Source of the DNA: Bacteroides pyogenes DSM 20611 = JCM 6294
Lineage (GTDB): Bacteria > Bacteroidota > Bacteroidia > Bacteroidales > Bacteroidaceae
DNA: 51,361 nt
Direction of reading: 5' to 3'
NCBI RefSeq assembly: GCF_000428105.1
Contig: NZ_ATZH01000032.1
Coordinates: 1 to 51,361 of the forward strand
The notes below the pieces were generated by a model, which was not told where the DNA came from, made no database searches, and saw nothing but the letters and a program-made list of their open reading frames with translations. Of this stretch, positions 9,594 to 20,700 are shown in pieces. Both the position numbers and the translations under genes were made by a program. Each line of letters begins with the position of its first letter. Positions within the stretch are counted from its first letter, which is position 1.

Positions 9594-11432
9594 ATGAAAA
9601 AAACAAGAAAATATATTCATCTGTTGCTACTTTTCTTATATGTGACTTTTACATCATGTGAAGATTTTGCTTTGGGAAATAAGTTTCTTCAAAAACCGCC
9701 TAGTGGAGATGTTACTATTGACACTATTTTTTCTACAGGAGAATACGCCCGAAGAGTGTTATGGTATGCTTATTCGAAATTGCCTTATGGCTTTTCGACC
9801 GGTTATAATAATTCAACCTCAATGCGGATAGGATCAATAGAATCATTAACAGATCTGGCACAATCATATGTCGGTTATGCAGGAGCGGACAAATTATACT
9901 ATCCAGGACTTTACAACGCAGGGAGTGAGGATTACTCGGCAGGAGAAAGTCATGCAACCAAATACAACATGTATGCGCGTGACCCATGGAAAGGAATTCG
10001 CCATGCGTGGATATTTATAAATAATGTGGACAGAGTACCTGACATGACTGCAGAAGAAAAATCTCGCTTAAAAGCAGAAGCTAAAATTACCATCGCTGTG
10101 CAATATTCCGAAATGTTGCGCCACTATGGAGCATTGCCTATTGTAGATCATGCCATTACACCTAAAGAGATGGATTTGCCGGCTCGTTCAACCTTACAGC
10201 AGACAGTAGATTTTACCATTCGATTATTGGATGAGGCTATTGCATGTAAAGATTTGCCTTGGGCTTTGCCCGAAGATGACCTGAGCAATGAAAGTGGACG
10301 TATGACAAGAGCTTCCGCTATGGGATTAAAATTGAGAGTACTATTATTTGTTGCTAGCCCATTGTTTAATTCTGATAAACCTTATTTCCCAGGAGAGGCT
10401 TCTGACAGATTATTAACTTGGTTCGGAGAGTATAGTGAACAGCGCTGGAAAGATGCAGCAAAAGCGGGAGAAGATTTCTTTCGAGCTTTGAATCAAGGCG
10501 GTTTTTATGCTTTAGTACAAAAAGAAACGGCAACAAAGAATACATTCCGACAGGCTTTTCAAGATGCATACTATACACGAGGTACTACTGAAAGCCTAAT
10601 TTCTGTGCGTAGGCATTTTAGGACAAATAACATCAATACATTGATGCAAAGTTTGCGTTGGGGAGCCTGGTGTCCTACAAAAGAATGTTTCGATATGTTC
10701 CCAATGGCAAACGGCGATGATTTCGATTGGGATAATCCTGTTCATAGAGCAAATCCTTTTATTAATCGTGATCCTCGTCTATGTGAAACAATTTTGTTGG
10801 ATGGTGACGATTTTCAAGGGCGAAAGGCTAAAGTCTATAAAGTAGATTCTAAAGACAAAGAGAATTATCCAAAGGGTGCGGACTGGGGCTTAAAAGGTTA
10901 TTTAGACAGCCAAAGTCTAGCCACAGGTATTGCTGGGCGCAAATTTGCTCTTGACCGGAAAGGTGAATATACCAACCGTGTAATTCATTGGCCTTATTTG
11001 CGTTTGGCCGAAATTTATCTTGCGTACGCGGAAGCGTTGAATGAATGCAATCGAACGGATGAAGCTTATCAATACATCAATGCAATAAGAAAGCGAGTTG
11101 GTTTGCCTGAACTTATCTTGAAAGGGGAGAAGGATGTAAAAACTGAATTTCGTGAAGCTGTTCTTCGTGAACGTGCCTGTGAGTTTGTATGGGAAGAAAA
11201 CCGTTTTTTCGATTTGATTCGCTGGAAACGTGAAGCTGATTTTACTAAGCATCTGCATGGAATCAATGTGTACCGCCATAAAATTACCGGAGCATATAAA
11301 TTCGATTTCCCACAACTGCCGGAAAGAGCATGGCAAAAACCTGGAGGCTTTTCTGCAAAATGGTATCTAAGTGCATTCCCAGATAAAGAAGTGAATAAAG
11401 GGTACGGGCTGATACAGAACCCAGGGTGGTGA
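9594..11432 (+). CDS. SusD-like surface glycan-binding lipoprotein (first pair)
   Basis: Lid and glycan-binding partner of the SusC upstream. The 612 residues begin with a signal peptide and lipobox (FTSC, Cys about 22). The RagB/SusD body shows typical landmarks: GRMTRASAMGLKLRVLLFVASPLFN in the TPR-like part, then IHWPYLRLAEIYLAYAEALNE and a C-terminal RERACEFVWEENRFFDLIRWKRE, ending in NPGW. At 612 residues it is on the long side for the family. It lies 38 bp before the second SusC, so all four transporter genes are probably co-transcribed. Confidence 0.95.
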   Translation: MKKTRKYIHLLLLFLYVTFTSCEDFALGNKFLQKPPSGDVTIDTIFSTGEYARRVLWYAYSKLPYGFSTGYNNSTSMRIGSIESLTDLAQSYVGYAGADKLYYPGLYNAGSEDYSAGESHATKYNMYARDPWKGIRHAWIFINNVDRVPDMTAEEKSRLKAEAKITIAVQYSEMLRHYGALPIVDHAITPKEMDLPARSTLQQTVDFTIRLLDEAIACKDLPWALPEDDLSNESGRMTRASAMGLKLRVLLFVASPLFNSDKPYFPGEASDRLLTWFGEYSEQRWKDAAKAGEDFFRALNQGGFYALVQKETATKNTFRQAFQDAYYTRGTTESLISVRRHFRTNNINTLMQSLRWGAWCPTKECFDMFPMANGDDFDWDNPVHRANPFINRDPRLCETILLDGDDFQGRKAKVYKVDSKDKENYPKGADWGLKGYLDSQSLATGIAGRKFALDRKGEYTNRVIHWPYLRLAEIYLAYAEALNECNRTDEAYQYINAIRKRVGLPELILKGEKDVKTEFREAVLRERACEFVWEENRFFDLIRWKREADFTKHLHGINVYRHKITGAYKFDFPQLPERAWQKPGGFSAKWYLSAFPDKEVNKGYGLIQNPGW

Positions 11433-11470
11433 TAATGAAAAATCATTCAATGAATAAATAAAAACATACT

Positions 11471-14227
11471 ATGAATAAAACTATAAAATTAGTCATGATA
11501 AGTTTGTTGGTGTCAGTAAATATGTTGGCACAAAAAACAGACAACATACAACAGCAGTACGGACGGGGGATTACAGTGGATCAGAAAGAATCTACAACTG
11601 CGGGAGGAACGATAACGGAAAAACAATTGCTTCACAAAACAAGCATTAATCCTTCCAATTTGTTGTTTGGAACTATTGCGGGATTATATGTTTTACAAAA
11701 TGCCGGGAGCTCTTGGGCAGATGGTCCCACAATGTATATACGCGGGTTGGGAACAACGAACAGCAAAAGTCCGTTGGTTCTAATTGACGGTTTAGTACGT
11801 TCTATATCGGATTTGACGGTACAAGAAATAGAAACTGTTACCATTTTGAAAGATGCCGTTGCTTTGGCTTTATATGGAATACGGGGAGGCAACGGCGTAG
11901 TTTATGTTACGACTAAACGTGGAAAAGTAAGAGAACCAACGATTAATTTTAATTACGAGTTTAACATGGGGACTCCTATTCGTTTACCAGAAATGGTAAA
12001 TGGATATACCTATGCACAGGCTTTAAATGAAGGACTAAGGAATGATGGTCTTACCCCCCGCTATGCTCAACGAGAACTAGATGCGTTTAGAGATCGAACC
12101 TATTCTGACTTTTATCCGGATGTAGACTGGTGGGGAGAGGCTTTGCGGAACCATAGTTATGGGCATAATGCTAATTTCTCCATTCAAGGGGGCAATGAAA
12201 AAATTCAATATTATGCGCAGTTGAATTATCTTAATGACCAAGGAATTTTGAAACCAGCAAATGACAATGAAGATTATTCCACTCAGTTTAAATTTTCTAA
12301 ATTAAATATACGAACTAATCTTGATATACAAGCTACTAAAACAACAAAAGCACAATTGAGTATGTTGGGTAACTTCTCAGAACATAACCGTCCCGGCACA
12401 CAAATAGATGACATTTTTACGGCTTTGTATCAAGTTCCCTCAGGGGCATTTCCCATTAAAACAAAGAATGGAATATGGGGAGGTTCTATTATGTATTCTA
12501 ACAATCCCATAGCCCTCATTTCCGGTAAGGGATATGCGCGTTCACAAAATCGTGCTTTGTATGCCGATATGAATATTCAACAGGATTTAAATGCTCTTAT
12601 TCCCGGACTGTCTGCCTCTGTTCGAGTCGGGCTTGACAGTTATGCCAGTTATTGGGACTCAAATATACGAAACTTCGCTTATGAGTCTGCAACAAAGGGT
12701 TGGGATGGAAAGGAAGATGAATATAACATATTACGTAATGAGTCTTCTTTAAACTTTACTAGCAATACAGGACAAGTCGTTCGTCGTTTCAATTTTAATG
12801 CACAAATAAACTACAAAAAAGAATGGGGAGCACATCGACTAAGTTCTGTCATGCTATATGCCATGGACAAGATGAACCGTGACGGACAGAATGCCTCGCG
12901 AGCTTACATGGATATGGTTATGCAGACACATTATAGTTATAAGAATTGCTATTTGCTTGACCTTGCTTTGTCTGGTTCTGCTTCCAGCGTTTTGGAACCG
13001 AATCATCGTTGGGGAGTATTTCCATCAGTAGGGATTGGCTGGATTCTTTCGGAAGAAGACTGGCTGAAAGGGAAAGATATCAATTTCTTGAAGTTGAAAG
13101 TAGCTTATGGTATAGCCGGAAGAACAGATTTTGGAGTAAACTTGTATAAATATTATATGGGAAGTGGAAGCAGTTATTATTTTAAAGATACTCCGAGTAG
13201 TCAGAGTGGAATGAAAGAGAAACAAATTGCTGTGGATGGACTAACTTATGAAAAATCACATAAATTAAATGTAGGTATAGACTTCATGGCATGGAAAAAA
13301 CTTTCATTTATCATTGATGGTTATTACGACCATCGGACTGATATATTGGTGGATGGTGGCAATGCTATTTCTTCTGTATTTGGTATGACTGTTCCCAAGC
13401 GTAATGATGGAATCGTTGATAATTATGGAGTAGATTTAATGGTAGATTGGAATGAACAAGCAGATGTGTTCAGCTATCAGGTGGGTGGACAAATTTCATT
13501 CAATCGCAGTAAGATTATTAATATGAATGAAGAGTATCGTCCATATAATTATCTGAAGCGTACAGGCCATCGTGTTGGTCAAATATTCGGTTATGAAGTG
13601 GAGGGAATTTATAAAAGCCAGGAAGAAATAGACAAGCGTGAAATAAAACAATATTTGTCCGATGTACGTCCTGGTGATTTAAGGTTCAAAGACCAGAATG
13701 ATGATAAACGGATTGATCAATATGATAAGGTGCCAATAGGCTATAATACTATTTGTCCGGAGATTTATTATGGGTTCAGTTTAGGAGCTGAATACAAAGG
13801 TGCAGGCTTTTCAGCCCAATTCCAGGGAGTAACCAATTATAGTCAAGTGTTAGATACAAGAAGTATCTATCGCCCGTTAATAAACAATAATACAATCTCC
13901 AAGTATTATTGGGAGAATCGCTGGAGTGAACATACCCCAAACGGAACACTGCCCAGATTAACCGCATTAAGTTCAGAGAATAATTATAATAATAATTCAT
14001 TGTGGGTAACAAATGCTTCTTTTTTAAAGCTACGCACATTAGAAATTTATTATCAGTTTCCTGATAAGTGGTTGCGTAAATGGAATGCCATAAAATCCTT
14101 GAAGCTTTACATTCGTGGTCATGATTTATTTTGTTTGGACAGTATTGATATTGCTGATCCAGAGGCATTGGGGACCAGCCATCCTGCAATGAAACAATAT
14201 ACTTTTGGTTTTAATTTACAATTCTAA
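11471..14227 (+). CDS. SusC-like transporter lacking the N-terminal beta-sandwich (second pair)
   Basis: A second SusC-type barrel directly behind the first pair, only 918 residues. After the signal peptide (cleavage near LA-Q, residues 20-21) it goes almost directly into the plug (GTITEKQLLHKTSINPSNLL, then LIDGLVRS and VTILKDAVALALYGIRGGNG), so the carboxypeptidase-regulatory-like domain present in most SusC proteins is absent. The plug and barrel are otherwise intact, ending KQYTFGFNLQF with a terminal Phe, as usual for outer-membrane barrels. A truncated start is unlikely, since a proper signal peptide precedes the plug. It forms a pair with the SusD 15 bp downstream. Confidence 0.93.
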   Translation: MNKTIKLVMISLLVSVNMLAQKTDNIQQQYGRGITVDQKESTTAGGTITEKQLLHKTSINPSNLLFGTIAGLYVLQNAGSSWADGPTMYIRGLGTTNSKSPLVLIDGLVRSISDLTVQEIETVTILKDAVALALYGIRGGNGVVYVTTKRGKVREPTINFNYEFNMGTPIRLPEMVNGYTYAQALNEGLRNDGLTPRYAQRELDAFRDRTYSDFYPDVDWWGEALRNHSYGHNANFSIQGGNEKIQYYAQLNYLNDQGILKPANDNEDYSTQFKFSKLNIRTNLDIQATKTTKAQLSMLGNFSEHNRPGTQIDDIFTALYQVPSGAFPIKTKNGIWGGSIMYSNNPIALISGKGYARSQNRALYADMNIQQDLNALIPGLSASVRVGLDSYASYWDSNIRNFAYESATKGWDGKEDEYNILRNESSLNFTSNTGQVVRRFNFNAQINYKKEWGAHRLSSVMLYAMDKMNRDGQNASRAYMDMVMQTHYSYKNCYLLDLALSGSASSVLEPNHRWGVFPSVGIGWILSEEDWLKGKDINFLKLKVAYGIAGRTDFGVNLYKYYMGSGSSYYFKDTPSSQSGMKEKQIAVDGLTYEKSHKLNVGIDFMAWKKLSFIIDGYYDHRTDILVDGGNAISSVFGMTVPKRNDGIVDNYGVDLMVDWNEQADVFSYQVGGQISFNRSKIINMNEEYRPYNYLKRTGHRVGQIFGYEVEGIYKSQEEIDKREIKQYLSDVRPGDLRFKDQNDDKRIDQYDKVPIGYNTICPEIYYGFSLGAEYKGAGFSAQFQGVTNYSQVLDTRSIYRPLINNNTISKYYWENRWSEHTPNGTLPRLTALSSENNYNNNSLWVTNASFLKLRTLEIYYQFPDKWLRKWNAIKSLKLYIRGHDLFCLDSIDIADPEALGTSHPAMKQYTFGFNLQF

Positions 14228-14242
14228 TTCGGAGAGGCAAAA

Positions 14243-15904
14243 ATGAAAAAAATAGAAATAAAAAATATTCTACTGCTTTTGTTCTTATTGATGACAACAG
14301 GATGTGATTTCATGGATTGTGATGAGTCTGATAACTTCACAAAACAGGAAGTGCTTGATAGCTATAAACGAGTTAAGCAACTAGTAACAAATGTGTATGG
14401 CTTTTTAAAAGCCGATTTCTGTTCCATAGATGGAGCTATGCTAGATACGGCTACAGATGATGCTGTCCATATTTACAAGTCTTCCCACATTCAACGGTTT
14501 GTAGATGGTACTTGGTCTGCCAATAACCTGGTAGATAATGTATGGGGACATTATTATGAAGGAATTCGTGCAGCTAACTTTTATTTAAAAGAAACTGCCG
14601 GCTTGATTTTTGAAGAATGGAAATATGCAGATGATTATGAGGATATTATGAAAGAGTTCAACAACTACAAGTATGAAGTCCGTTTTCTTAGAGCATATTT
14701 CTATTTTGAATTGATCAAGCGTTATCATAATGTTCCTCTTGTACTGGATGTTTTGACCCAAGATGAGGCTAACAATGTTAAACCTGAAACTTGTGAGAAA
14801 GTTGCCAAATTTATTGTGGATGAATGCTCGGAACTTGCCCATATCTTACCTGTAAATTATGATCATTTCAGCACAAAAGAAAAAGGACGTATCACAAGAA
14901 CAGCCGCCATGGCATTAAAATCACGCGTTACCTTATATATGGCCAGCCCTTTATTTTCAGATAATAGCGAAGAAAAGTGGGAAATAGCGGCAGAAGCCGC
15001 CTATGATATTATCAAACAAAAGAATGATTTAGGCTTGGACTTAGTTTCTTACCTCCAAATATTTAATGAAGTTAATAACCAAAAAGCAGAAGTCATATTG
15101 TATCGTCCAGTAGGAGAGACCGGCAACTTTGAGAGAGCTAATTTCCCCATAGGTGTGGAAGGAGGAAACACATCGACTTGTCCAACACAAAATCTGATGG
15201 AAGCGTATGACATGGCTAATGGTGAGCCTTTTGTATGGAATAACCAATCAAACCCCTATGATAATCGCGATCCACGTATGAAATATACAATTGTCTGCAA
15301 TCAAATGAAATGGCCTGCAAATCCTATAGAAATATGGGAAGGAGGAGCTAACGGGATCCCTCTGCAGAATGCAACAAAAACAGGATATTATTTAAAAAAA
15401 TATGTAAATAATTCGATAAGTTTCGAGGCTGGTAGTACTGTTACGAAAAAGCAACATAATTGGGTATTGTTCCGTTATGGTGAGATTCTGCTTAATTATG
15501 CAGAAGCCATGATTAATGCTTTTCATGATCCTGACTATAAAGATGCTAATTATGAAATGAGTGCACGTGAAGCGGTAAATTTGATTCGTGGACGCACAAG
15601 CGTTGAACTACCGGGATTTCCATCAGGTATTACCGAAGATAATTTTGTGAAACGTTTAAAAAATGAACGCCGAGTGGAACTGGCATTTGAGGGACATCGC
15701 TTCTGGGATGTACGCCGTTGGAAAGAACTTGAAAAGACAGCTAATATATACGGTGTAAAAATAACAAAGAACGACGATGATACATTTAATTATGAAAAAA
15801 TATTACTTGAGACTCACAAAATAACGGACAATATGTATTTCTATCCCATATCCAACACTGAACGTTTCAAGAATCCTAATCTGAAGCAAAATCCAGGATG
15901 GTGA
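14243..15904 (+). CDS. SusD-like surface glycan-binding lipoprotein (second pair)
   Basis: Partner of the second SusC, last gene of the HTCS-controlled operon. The 553 residues have a signal peptide with lipobox TTGC (Cys about 21), followed by acidic residues (DFMDCDESD) that favour surface exposure in Bacteroides. RagB/SusD landmarks include KYEVRFLRAYFYFELIKRYH, GRITRTAAMALKSRVTLYMASPLF, FRYGEILLNYAEAM and ERRVELAFEGHRFWDVRRWK, with the usual NPGW end. Its sequence differs strongly from the first SusD, so the two pairs probably bind different parts or sizes of the substrate rather than being a recent duplication. Confidence 0.95.
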   Translation: MKKIEIKNILLLLFLLMTTGCDFMDCDESDNFTKQEVLDSYKRVKQLVTNVYGFLKADFCSIDGAMLDTATDDAVHIYKSSHIQRFVDGTWSANNLVDNVWGHYYEGIRAANFYLKETAGLIFEEWKYADDYEDIMKEFNNYKYEVRFLRAYFYFELIKRYHNVPLVLDVLTQDEANNVKPETCEKVAKFIVDECSELAHILPVNYDHFSTKEKGRITRTAAMALKSRVTLYMASPLFSDNSEEKWEIAAEAAYDIIKQKNDLGLDLVSYLQIFNEVNNQKAEVILYRPVGETGNFERANFPIGVEGGNTSTCPTQNLMEAYDMANGEPFVWNNQSNPYDNRDPRMKYTIVCNQMKWPANPIEIWEGGANGIPLQNATKTGYYLKKYVNNSISFEAGSTVTKKQHNWVLFRYGEILLNYAEAMINAFHDPDYKDANYEMSAREAVNLIRGRTSVELPGFPSGITEDNFVKRLKNERRVELAFEGHRFWDVRRWKELEKTANIYGVKITKNDDDTFNYEKILLETHKITDNMYFYPISNTERFKNPNLKQNPGW

Positions 15905-16001
15905 TTGTTGTAAACAGCGTCTTTATAAGTAGGGATATTCAGTAAATGTGCTCAACTTTGAAGCCGAAACTATCTTAAGTCTGCAGAAAAATAACGTCCG
16001 T

Positions 16002-16050
16002 AAAAAACACAGCCGGGACGGATTCGCGAAGAATCCGCTCCGGCCGTGTG
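16002..16050 (-). terminator. Hairpin terminator between convergent SusD genes
   Basis: A long stem pairs CACAGCCGG..CGGATTC (from 16008) with GAATCCG..CCGGCCGTG (to about 16049) around GCGAA, with small internal mismatches. Read on the minus strand it is followed by TTTTTTA, so it terminates the minus-strand SusCD operon ending at 16130. On the plus strand the T-run is poor, but the stem may also serve the operon ending at 15904. Confidence 0.75.
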
Positions 16051-16129
16051 CCTTTACTCATATCATTATCGACTTTCCCGTACATGCGCGGACCAACTGT
16101 AACCGCCCGGCAGACGCGAAAGGAAATAA

Positions 16130-17674
16130 TCAATAACCCTTATTGTTTTCCCATCCGGCCATTTGCACTTCGTCCTGAGGAATGGGCAGATAATAATGTC
16201 CTTCTTTCTTATAAACAGACTGTGCGAACGGATCGGTGATGCCCGACACTTCATCCACATAGCGAAACTCCTTTATTTCGGCGGCCTTTTCACGGCGGAT
16301 GTAGTCGAACCAGCGCTTGCCTTCGGCATAAAGCTCGATACCTCTTTCTTTGAACACCGCTTTGTCGAACGCTTCCGGATCGGTCGTTTGGGTACGTTCC
16401 GCTTCGGGAACATTGCCTCTTTCCTGCAACTGGCGAAGACAGCGGGCAGCCAGATCATCCACTTTTTTAGTGGCCAGCGTAGAGGCCTCCGCATAAATCA
16501 GATACGTATCCGCCAGGCGATAAACTGTGGTAAGGCCGTTGGATAGTTGACTCAACACCCCTTTTTTGTTCACTTCGTTATAGTCGCGGTATTTCGAGAT
16601 AAGCGGCAGTTTATTGACGCTTTCCTGATAAGTGACGTGTTTTACCTTTCCGCCCACTTTCTCATCCCATGCAAGCTCAAAATTCCATGCTTTGCGGTCA
16701 TCATTGGGGCAAGATTCCACAAATTTGGGATTCGCGAAATAGTCGCCCCATCCCGGATACTTGGCATGGGTGTTGGGATAGAACGATTTACCGTACTGGC
16801 TCGGAGTTTTATACGCCACACTGTTCATGATGGCAAACAAATGTTCGTTAGCTTCGTGCTTTTTATCCTCTTTCCACAGATCCCCGTACTTTTTGGTAAG
16901 GGTCAGCCCCGATTTTTCGATAACGTCTTTGGCCAGACGCGCAGCTTCGGCATAAGTATCTCTCTTCAAAGGCCATCCCGCCATCGTAAGGTTTACGTCC
17001 GCCAGACAAGTTTTGGCAGCCCACTGCGAAGGAGATCCGGCATCGCCCGTACGGCTTGTCGCAGGAAGATCGGCGCAAGCGATGGTGAGATCGGGAACGA
17101 TGATTTCATCATAGATGCGCGCAACCGGAACACGAGGCAGCTTATCCTCGAAAGTTTCCCCCGAACTGGCAATAAAAGGAACATCGCCGAACATACGCAC
17201 CAGGTGGAAGTAAGCCAGCGCACGCATAAACCGTGCTTCCGCCACAACAGCTTTATACTTAGCCGCCTCTGCCTGATCCTCAGGGATGGGAGTGCCGCCG
17301 ATGATCTTGTTCGAGCTGCTGATTACATCCCAGAAGTTTTTCCAGAGAGCGGTGACGTCTTTCACGCTTCCGCTGGTGGTCGGAGTCATGTTGTAGAGAT
17401 ACAGCATATCGTTGTTGGGCTTGGTGACCAGCGGAACAATATCGCCGGCAGCCGTACTGTATCGCAGGATGCGGCAACTGAAGCCGTAGTTCCCGTTCCA
17501 CATATCCTTATAAACGCCTGACACGGCTTTTGCCACCACATCCAGAGTTTGAGGAGTCTCGATGTATTCTTCTTCCGTAAGGAATGATTGCGGTAGCTGA
17601 TCCAGTTCGACACAAGAGGTTGCCAACAGCAAACTTCCCACCGCGCATGTCATCATTATATTTTTCTTCATCAT
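16130..17674 (-). CDS. SusD-like surface glycan-binding lipoprotein
   Basis: A 514-residue RagB/SusD protein with signal peptide and lipobox LATSC (Cys about 21). Landmarks are AVVAEARFMRALAYFHLVRMFGDVPF in the TPR-like region, RLADTYLIYAEAS and KERGIELYAEGKRWFDYIRREK. The C-terminus is GWENNKGY rather than NPGW, a common variant. It follows its SusC by 27 bp on the minus strand. No glycan-active enzyme is adjacent, so its substrate is not indicated locally. Codon use is more GC-rich than the two SusD genes on the left, pointing to a different origin for the two PUL blocks. Confidence 0.95.
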   Translation of the reverse strand: MMKKNIMMTCAVGSLLLATSCVELDQLPQSFLTEEEYIETPQTLDVVAKAVSGVYKDMWNGNYGFSCRILRYSTAAGDIVPLVTKPNNDMLYLYNMTPTTSGSVKDVTALWKNFWDVISSSNKIIGGTPIPEDQAEAAKYKAVVAEARFMRALAYFHLVRMFGDVPFIASSGETFEDKLPRVPVARIYDEIIVPDLTIACADLPATSRTGDAGSPSQWAAKTCLADVNLTMAGWPLKRDTYAEAARLAKDVIEKSGLTLTKKYGDLWKEDKKHEANEHLFAIMNSVAYKTPSQYGKSFYPNTHAKYPGWGDYFANPKFVESCPNDDRKAWNFELAWDEKVGGKVKHVTYQESVNKLPLISKYRDYNEVNKKGVLSQLSNGLTTVYRLADTYLIYAEASTLATKKVDDLAARCLRQLQERGNVPEAERTQTTDPEAFDKAVFKERGIELYAEGKRWFDYIRREKAAEIKEFRYVDEVSGITDPFAQSVYKKEGHYYLPIPQDEVQMAGWENNKGY

Positions 17675-17701
17675 GTTTTTCTGTTTATTATACGGTTAAA
17701 A

Positions 17702-20700
17702 TTAGAATGAGAAATTAAGGCCGAACAAAAAGTTACGCCCGTTCGGGTAGGCTCCCCAATCGGCTCCCTGACTCAACGGAGTGCCCAGCGCCGCTTCGGG
17801 GTCGAGTCCGCTGTAACTTGTGAAGTGGAACGGATTCTGTACGGAAGCATACAGACGCAGGTTGTTGATTCCGGCTTTTTGGCAGAAGCTCTTCGGCAGG
17901 CTGTAGCCCAGCGTCACACTCTTCACCTTGACAAAGCTTCCGTTTTCCACAAAACGCGAACTGATGGCATCGCGAATGTCTTTGGTGGCGTTTACAAATC
18001 CGGGGATATCGCTGTTCTCGTTCGTAGGAGTCCAGCGGTTCTTCCATTCGGGGTTCGGAGTCAGCTTGTCGAGGTTGATACCCGGCAAAATACTGAAACG
18101 TGCCTGACGAGTAGCATTATAAATATCGAATCCGTGATAGCCGACAACAAACACTGTAAAGTCGAAATTGCGATAGTTCACCGTATTGTTCCATCCCCAG
18201 TTAAACATTGGCTGTCCGCAGCCGATAATGCTCATATCTTCTTCGGTATACTTGCCGTCGCCGTTCAGGTCGCGGTATTTCGCCTGTCCCGGGATGACTC
18301 CATACACCTCCGCATTTGTTTTATTGGCGGTATTTCCCTGAATATTTGCCACTTGGTTCACTTCGTTCGTCTTCCACACGCCATCGTACGTATAGCCGTA
18401 GAACGTTCCCAGCTTCTCGCCTTCGATCATGCGGAAGATAAGGCTTTCGAACTTACCGTTTCCCTGTGTCTGCATCTTCGTGATGGTGGGAATCTGCTCG
18501 AACGTACCTTTGTTGTGCGAGAGCGTCAGGTCGGTGCGCCAGTCCCAGTCTTTCGTACGTACCGGAGTAGCTCCCAGCGTAACCTCAAGACCTCTGTTTC
18601 TGATTTCGCCCGCATTGCGCAACAAAGTGTTCCAACCGGTATAAATGGGCTGTTTTACTTCCATTAGCACACGCTTCGACAGTTTGTCGTACAGGTCGAT
18701 GCTGGCGGTAATACGTCCGCCGAGGAACGAGAAGTCGAGTCCCGCATTCCATTGGTCGTTGCGTTCCCACTGCAGGAATCTTGCCGCCGGACGGTCCAGA
18801 CGATAGGAAGTGCTGCCGTCGGAGTTCTTGCTCGCCACCATTTTAGAGAAGATGCGGTACATCTCCACCGCCTGATTCCCTACCGAACCATAGCCCACAC
18901 GCAGTTTAAACTGATCCATCCAATCGTATTTCTCCATGAATTTCTCCTGTTTGATGTCCCAAGCCAAAGCCACCGAAGGGAAATAATCCCACTTGTCAGC
19001 CAAAGCCGCCGAGCCGTCGGCACGCACAGAAGCCGTCAGCATGTAACGGTTCATCAGTACGTAGTTGACACGCGCCAGATAAGAGATCAGCGAATGCTTC
19101 ACAAGGTCGGACGAAACATCGCCTATTTCGGATGCATCCAGCGCATTGTACGTCAGCAGATCGGGAAATGTCAGATTGCGTCCTGCGCCTTTATGCTGGT
19201 AGCGGTTGCTGTGTGCCTGCTCGAATACTGCCGTAGCATTGATGCGGTGATTCTTGTTGAACTCTTTCGTATAGTTCAGCGTATTGGTGTTCAGGAACTT
19301 GAAAGTCCATGCCGAATTGGCTATCGCACTGGTCTGGCTGTTGGCAAAGTACTCGTAGCTTCTTTCGTTGTGAGCTGCGTTCGAAAGATTGTTCGTAAAG
19401 GTGATGCCCAGTTGGCTGCGGAACGTCAGCCCTTCCATAATCTTAAAGTCGGCATACCCCTGAAGATAATTGTCCAGGCGCTTCACCTTCTCGTCCAGTT
19501 CCCAGATATGCCCCATCGGGTTATAAGCCGGACCACCGTCGATGGCAAACCTGTTGTTATAAACGCCTTTTTCATTCTTGGGCTGTACGGTCGGCGCAAA
19601 GTTCATGGCAGTCATCAGCAGACCGTTGTACTGAGTCATGCGCGGACCCTTGTTCTCGCTATAATCGCCCCAGAGATTCAAGCCGACACTCAGCCATTTC
19701 TTCAGTTCCGTATCGAGCTTCAAACGCCAGTTGTATTGTTGGTAGTTCGATTCCTTGATCACACCGTCTGTATTTTCGTAGCGGAAAGAAGCCAGATAAG
19801 AAGTCTTGCCGCTTTTGCCCGCAATAGACAAATCATAGTTTTGTGCAACGGCAGGCTCGTTGAAAATATGATCGACGTAGTTGTATCCTCCCTTGCCTTG
19901 CTTGAAGTCGGCAATCTGTTCTTCCGTATAATAAGGAGCGCGGGGCTTGTTTGCAAAAAACTCTTTCGCATAGTCGTTGGCCAACTCCGCAAACTCGCCG
20001 GCGCTGAGCACATCAGGCTTATCGAGCACCGTTTTGAGATTGGCAAAAGCGTTGAAGTTGATCACCACCTTATCTTCTTTCGCATTCTTGGTAGTCACCA
20101 GAATCACCCCGTTCGCAGCGCGCGAACCATATACCGCAGTGGCGGAAGCATCTTTCAGCACCTCGATAGACTGAATATCGTTCGGGTTGATATTCTTCAA
20201 GCTGCCGCCGATGAATCCGTCTACCACAAGCAGCGGTTCCACATCGGCAGTCACCGAGTTCACCCCACGGATGCGGATGGCAGCCGATTTGGAAGGATCG
20301 CCTCCTCCGGCAATGGATACACCCGCCAGACGCCCCTGCAAGGCATCCGACACGTTGGCCACCGGAGTGCTTTTGATGGCATCCGACGCTTTCACCGAAG
20401 CCACCGAACCCGTCAGGTCCGACTTACGCATCACGCCGTAGCCTACCACAACCACCTCATCGAGTGTTTGCGTATCTTCCAGAAGTTTGATGTCAAACTT
20501 CGTTTGCCCGTTTACTTTTATTGTCTGAGGTTTGTACCCGATAAAAGATACCTGAAGATTTCCTTTCGCAGGAACATCGGACAGTTTGAAATTGCCGTCC
20601 ATGTCGGTAATCGTACCGTTGGTCGTTCCTTCCACAAGCACCGAAGCGCCAATCACCGGATAACCGTTATTATCGGTCACATTGCCCGTGACCGCCAGTT

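Noticed and set aside
16547..17521. Plus-strand open frame of 324 residues
   Set aside because: Antisense to the SusD gene, no family features.
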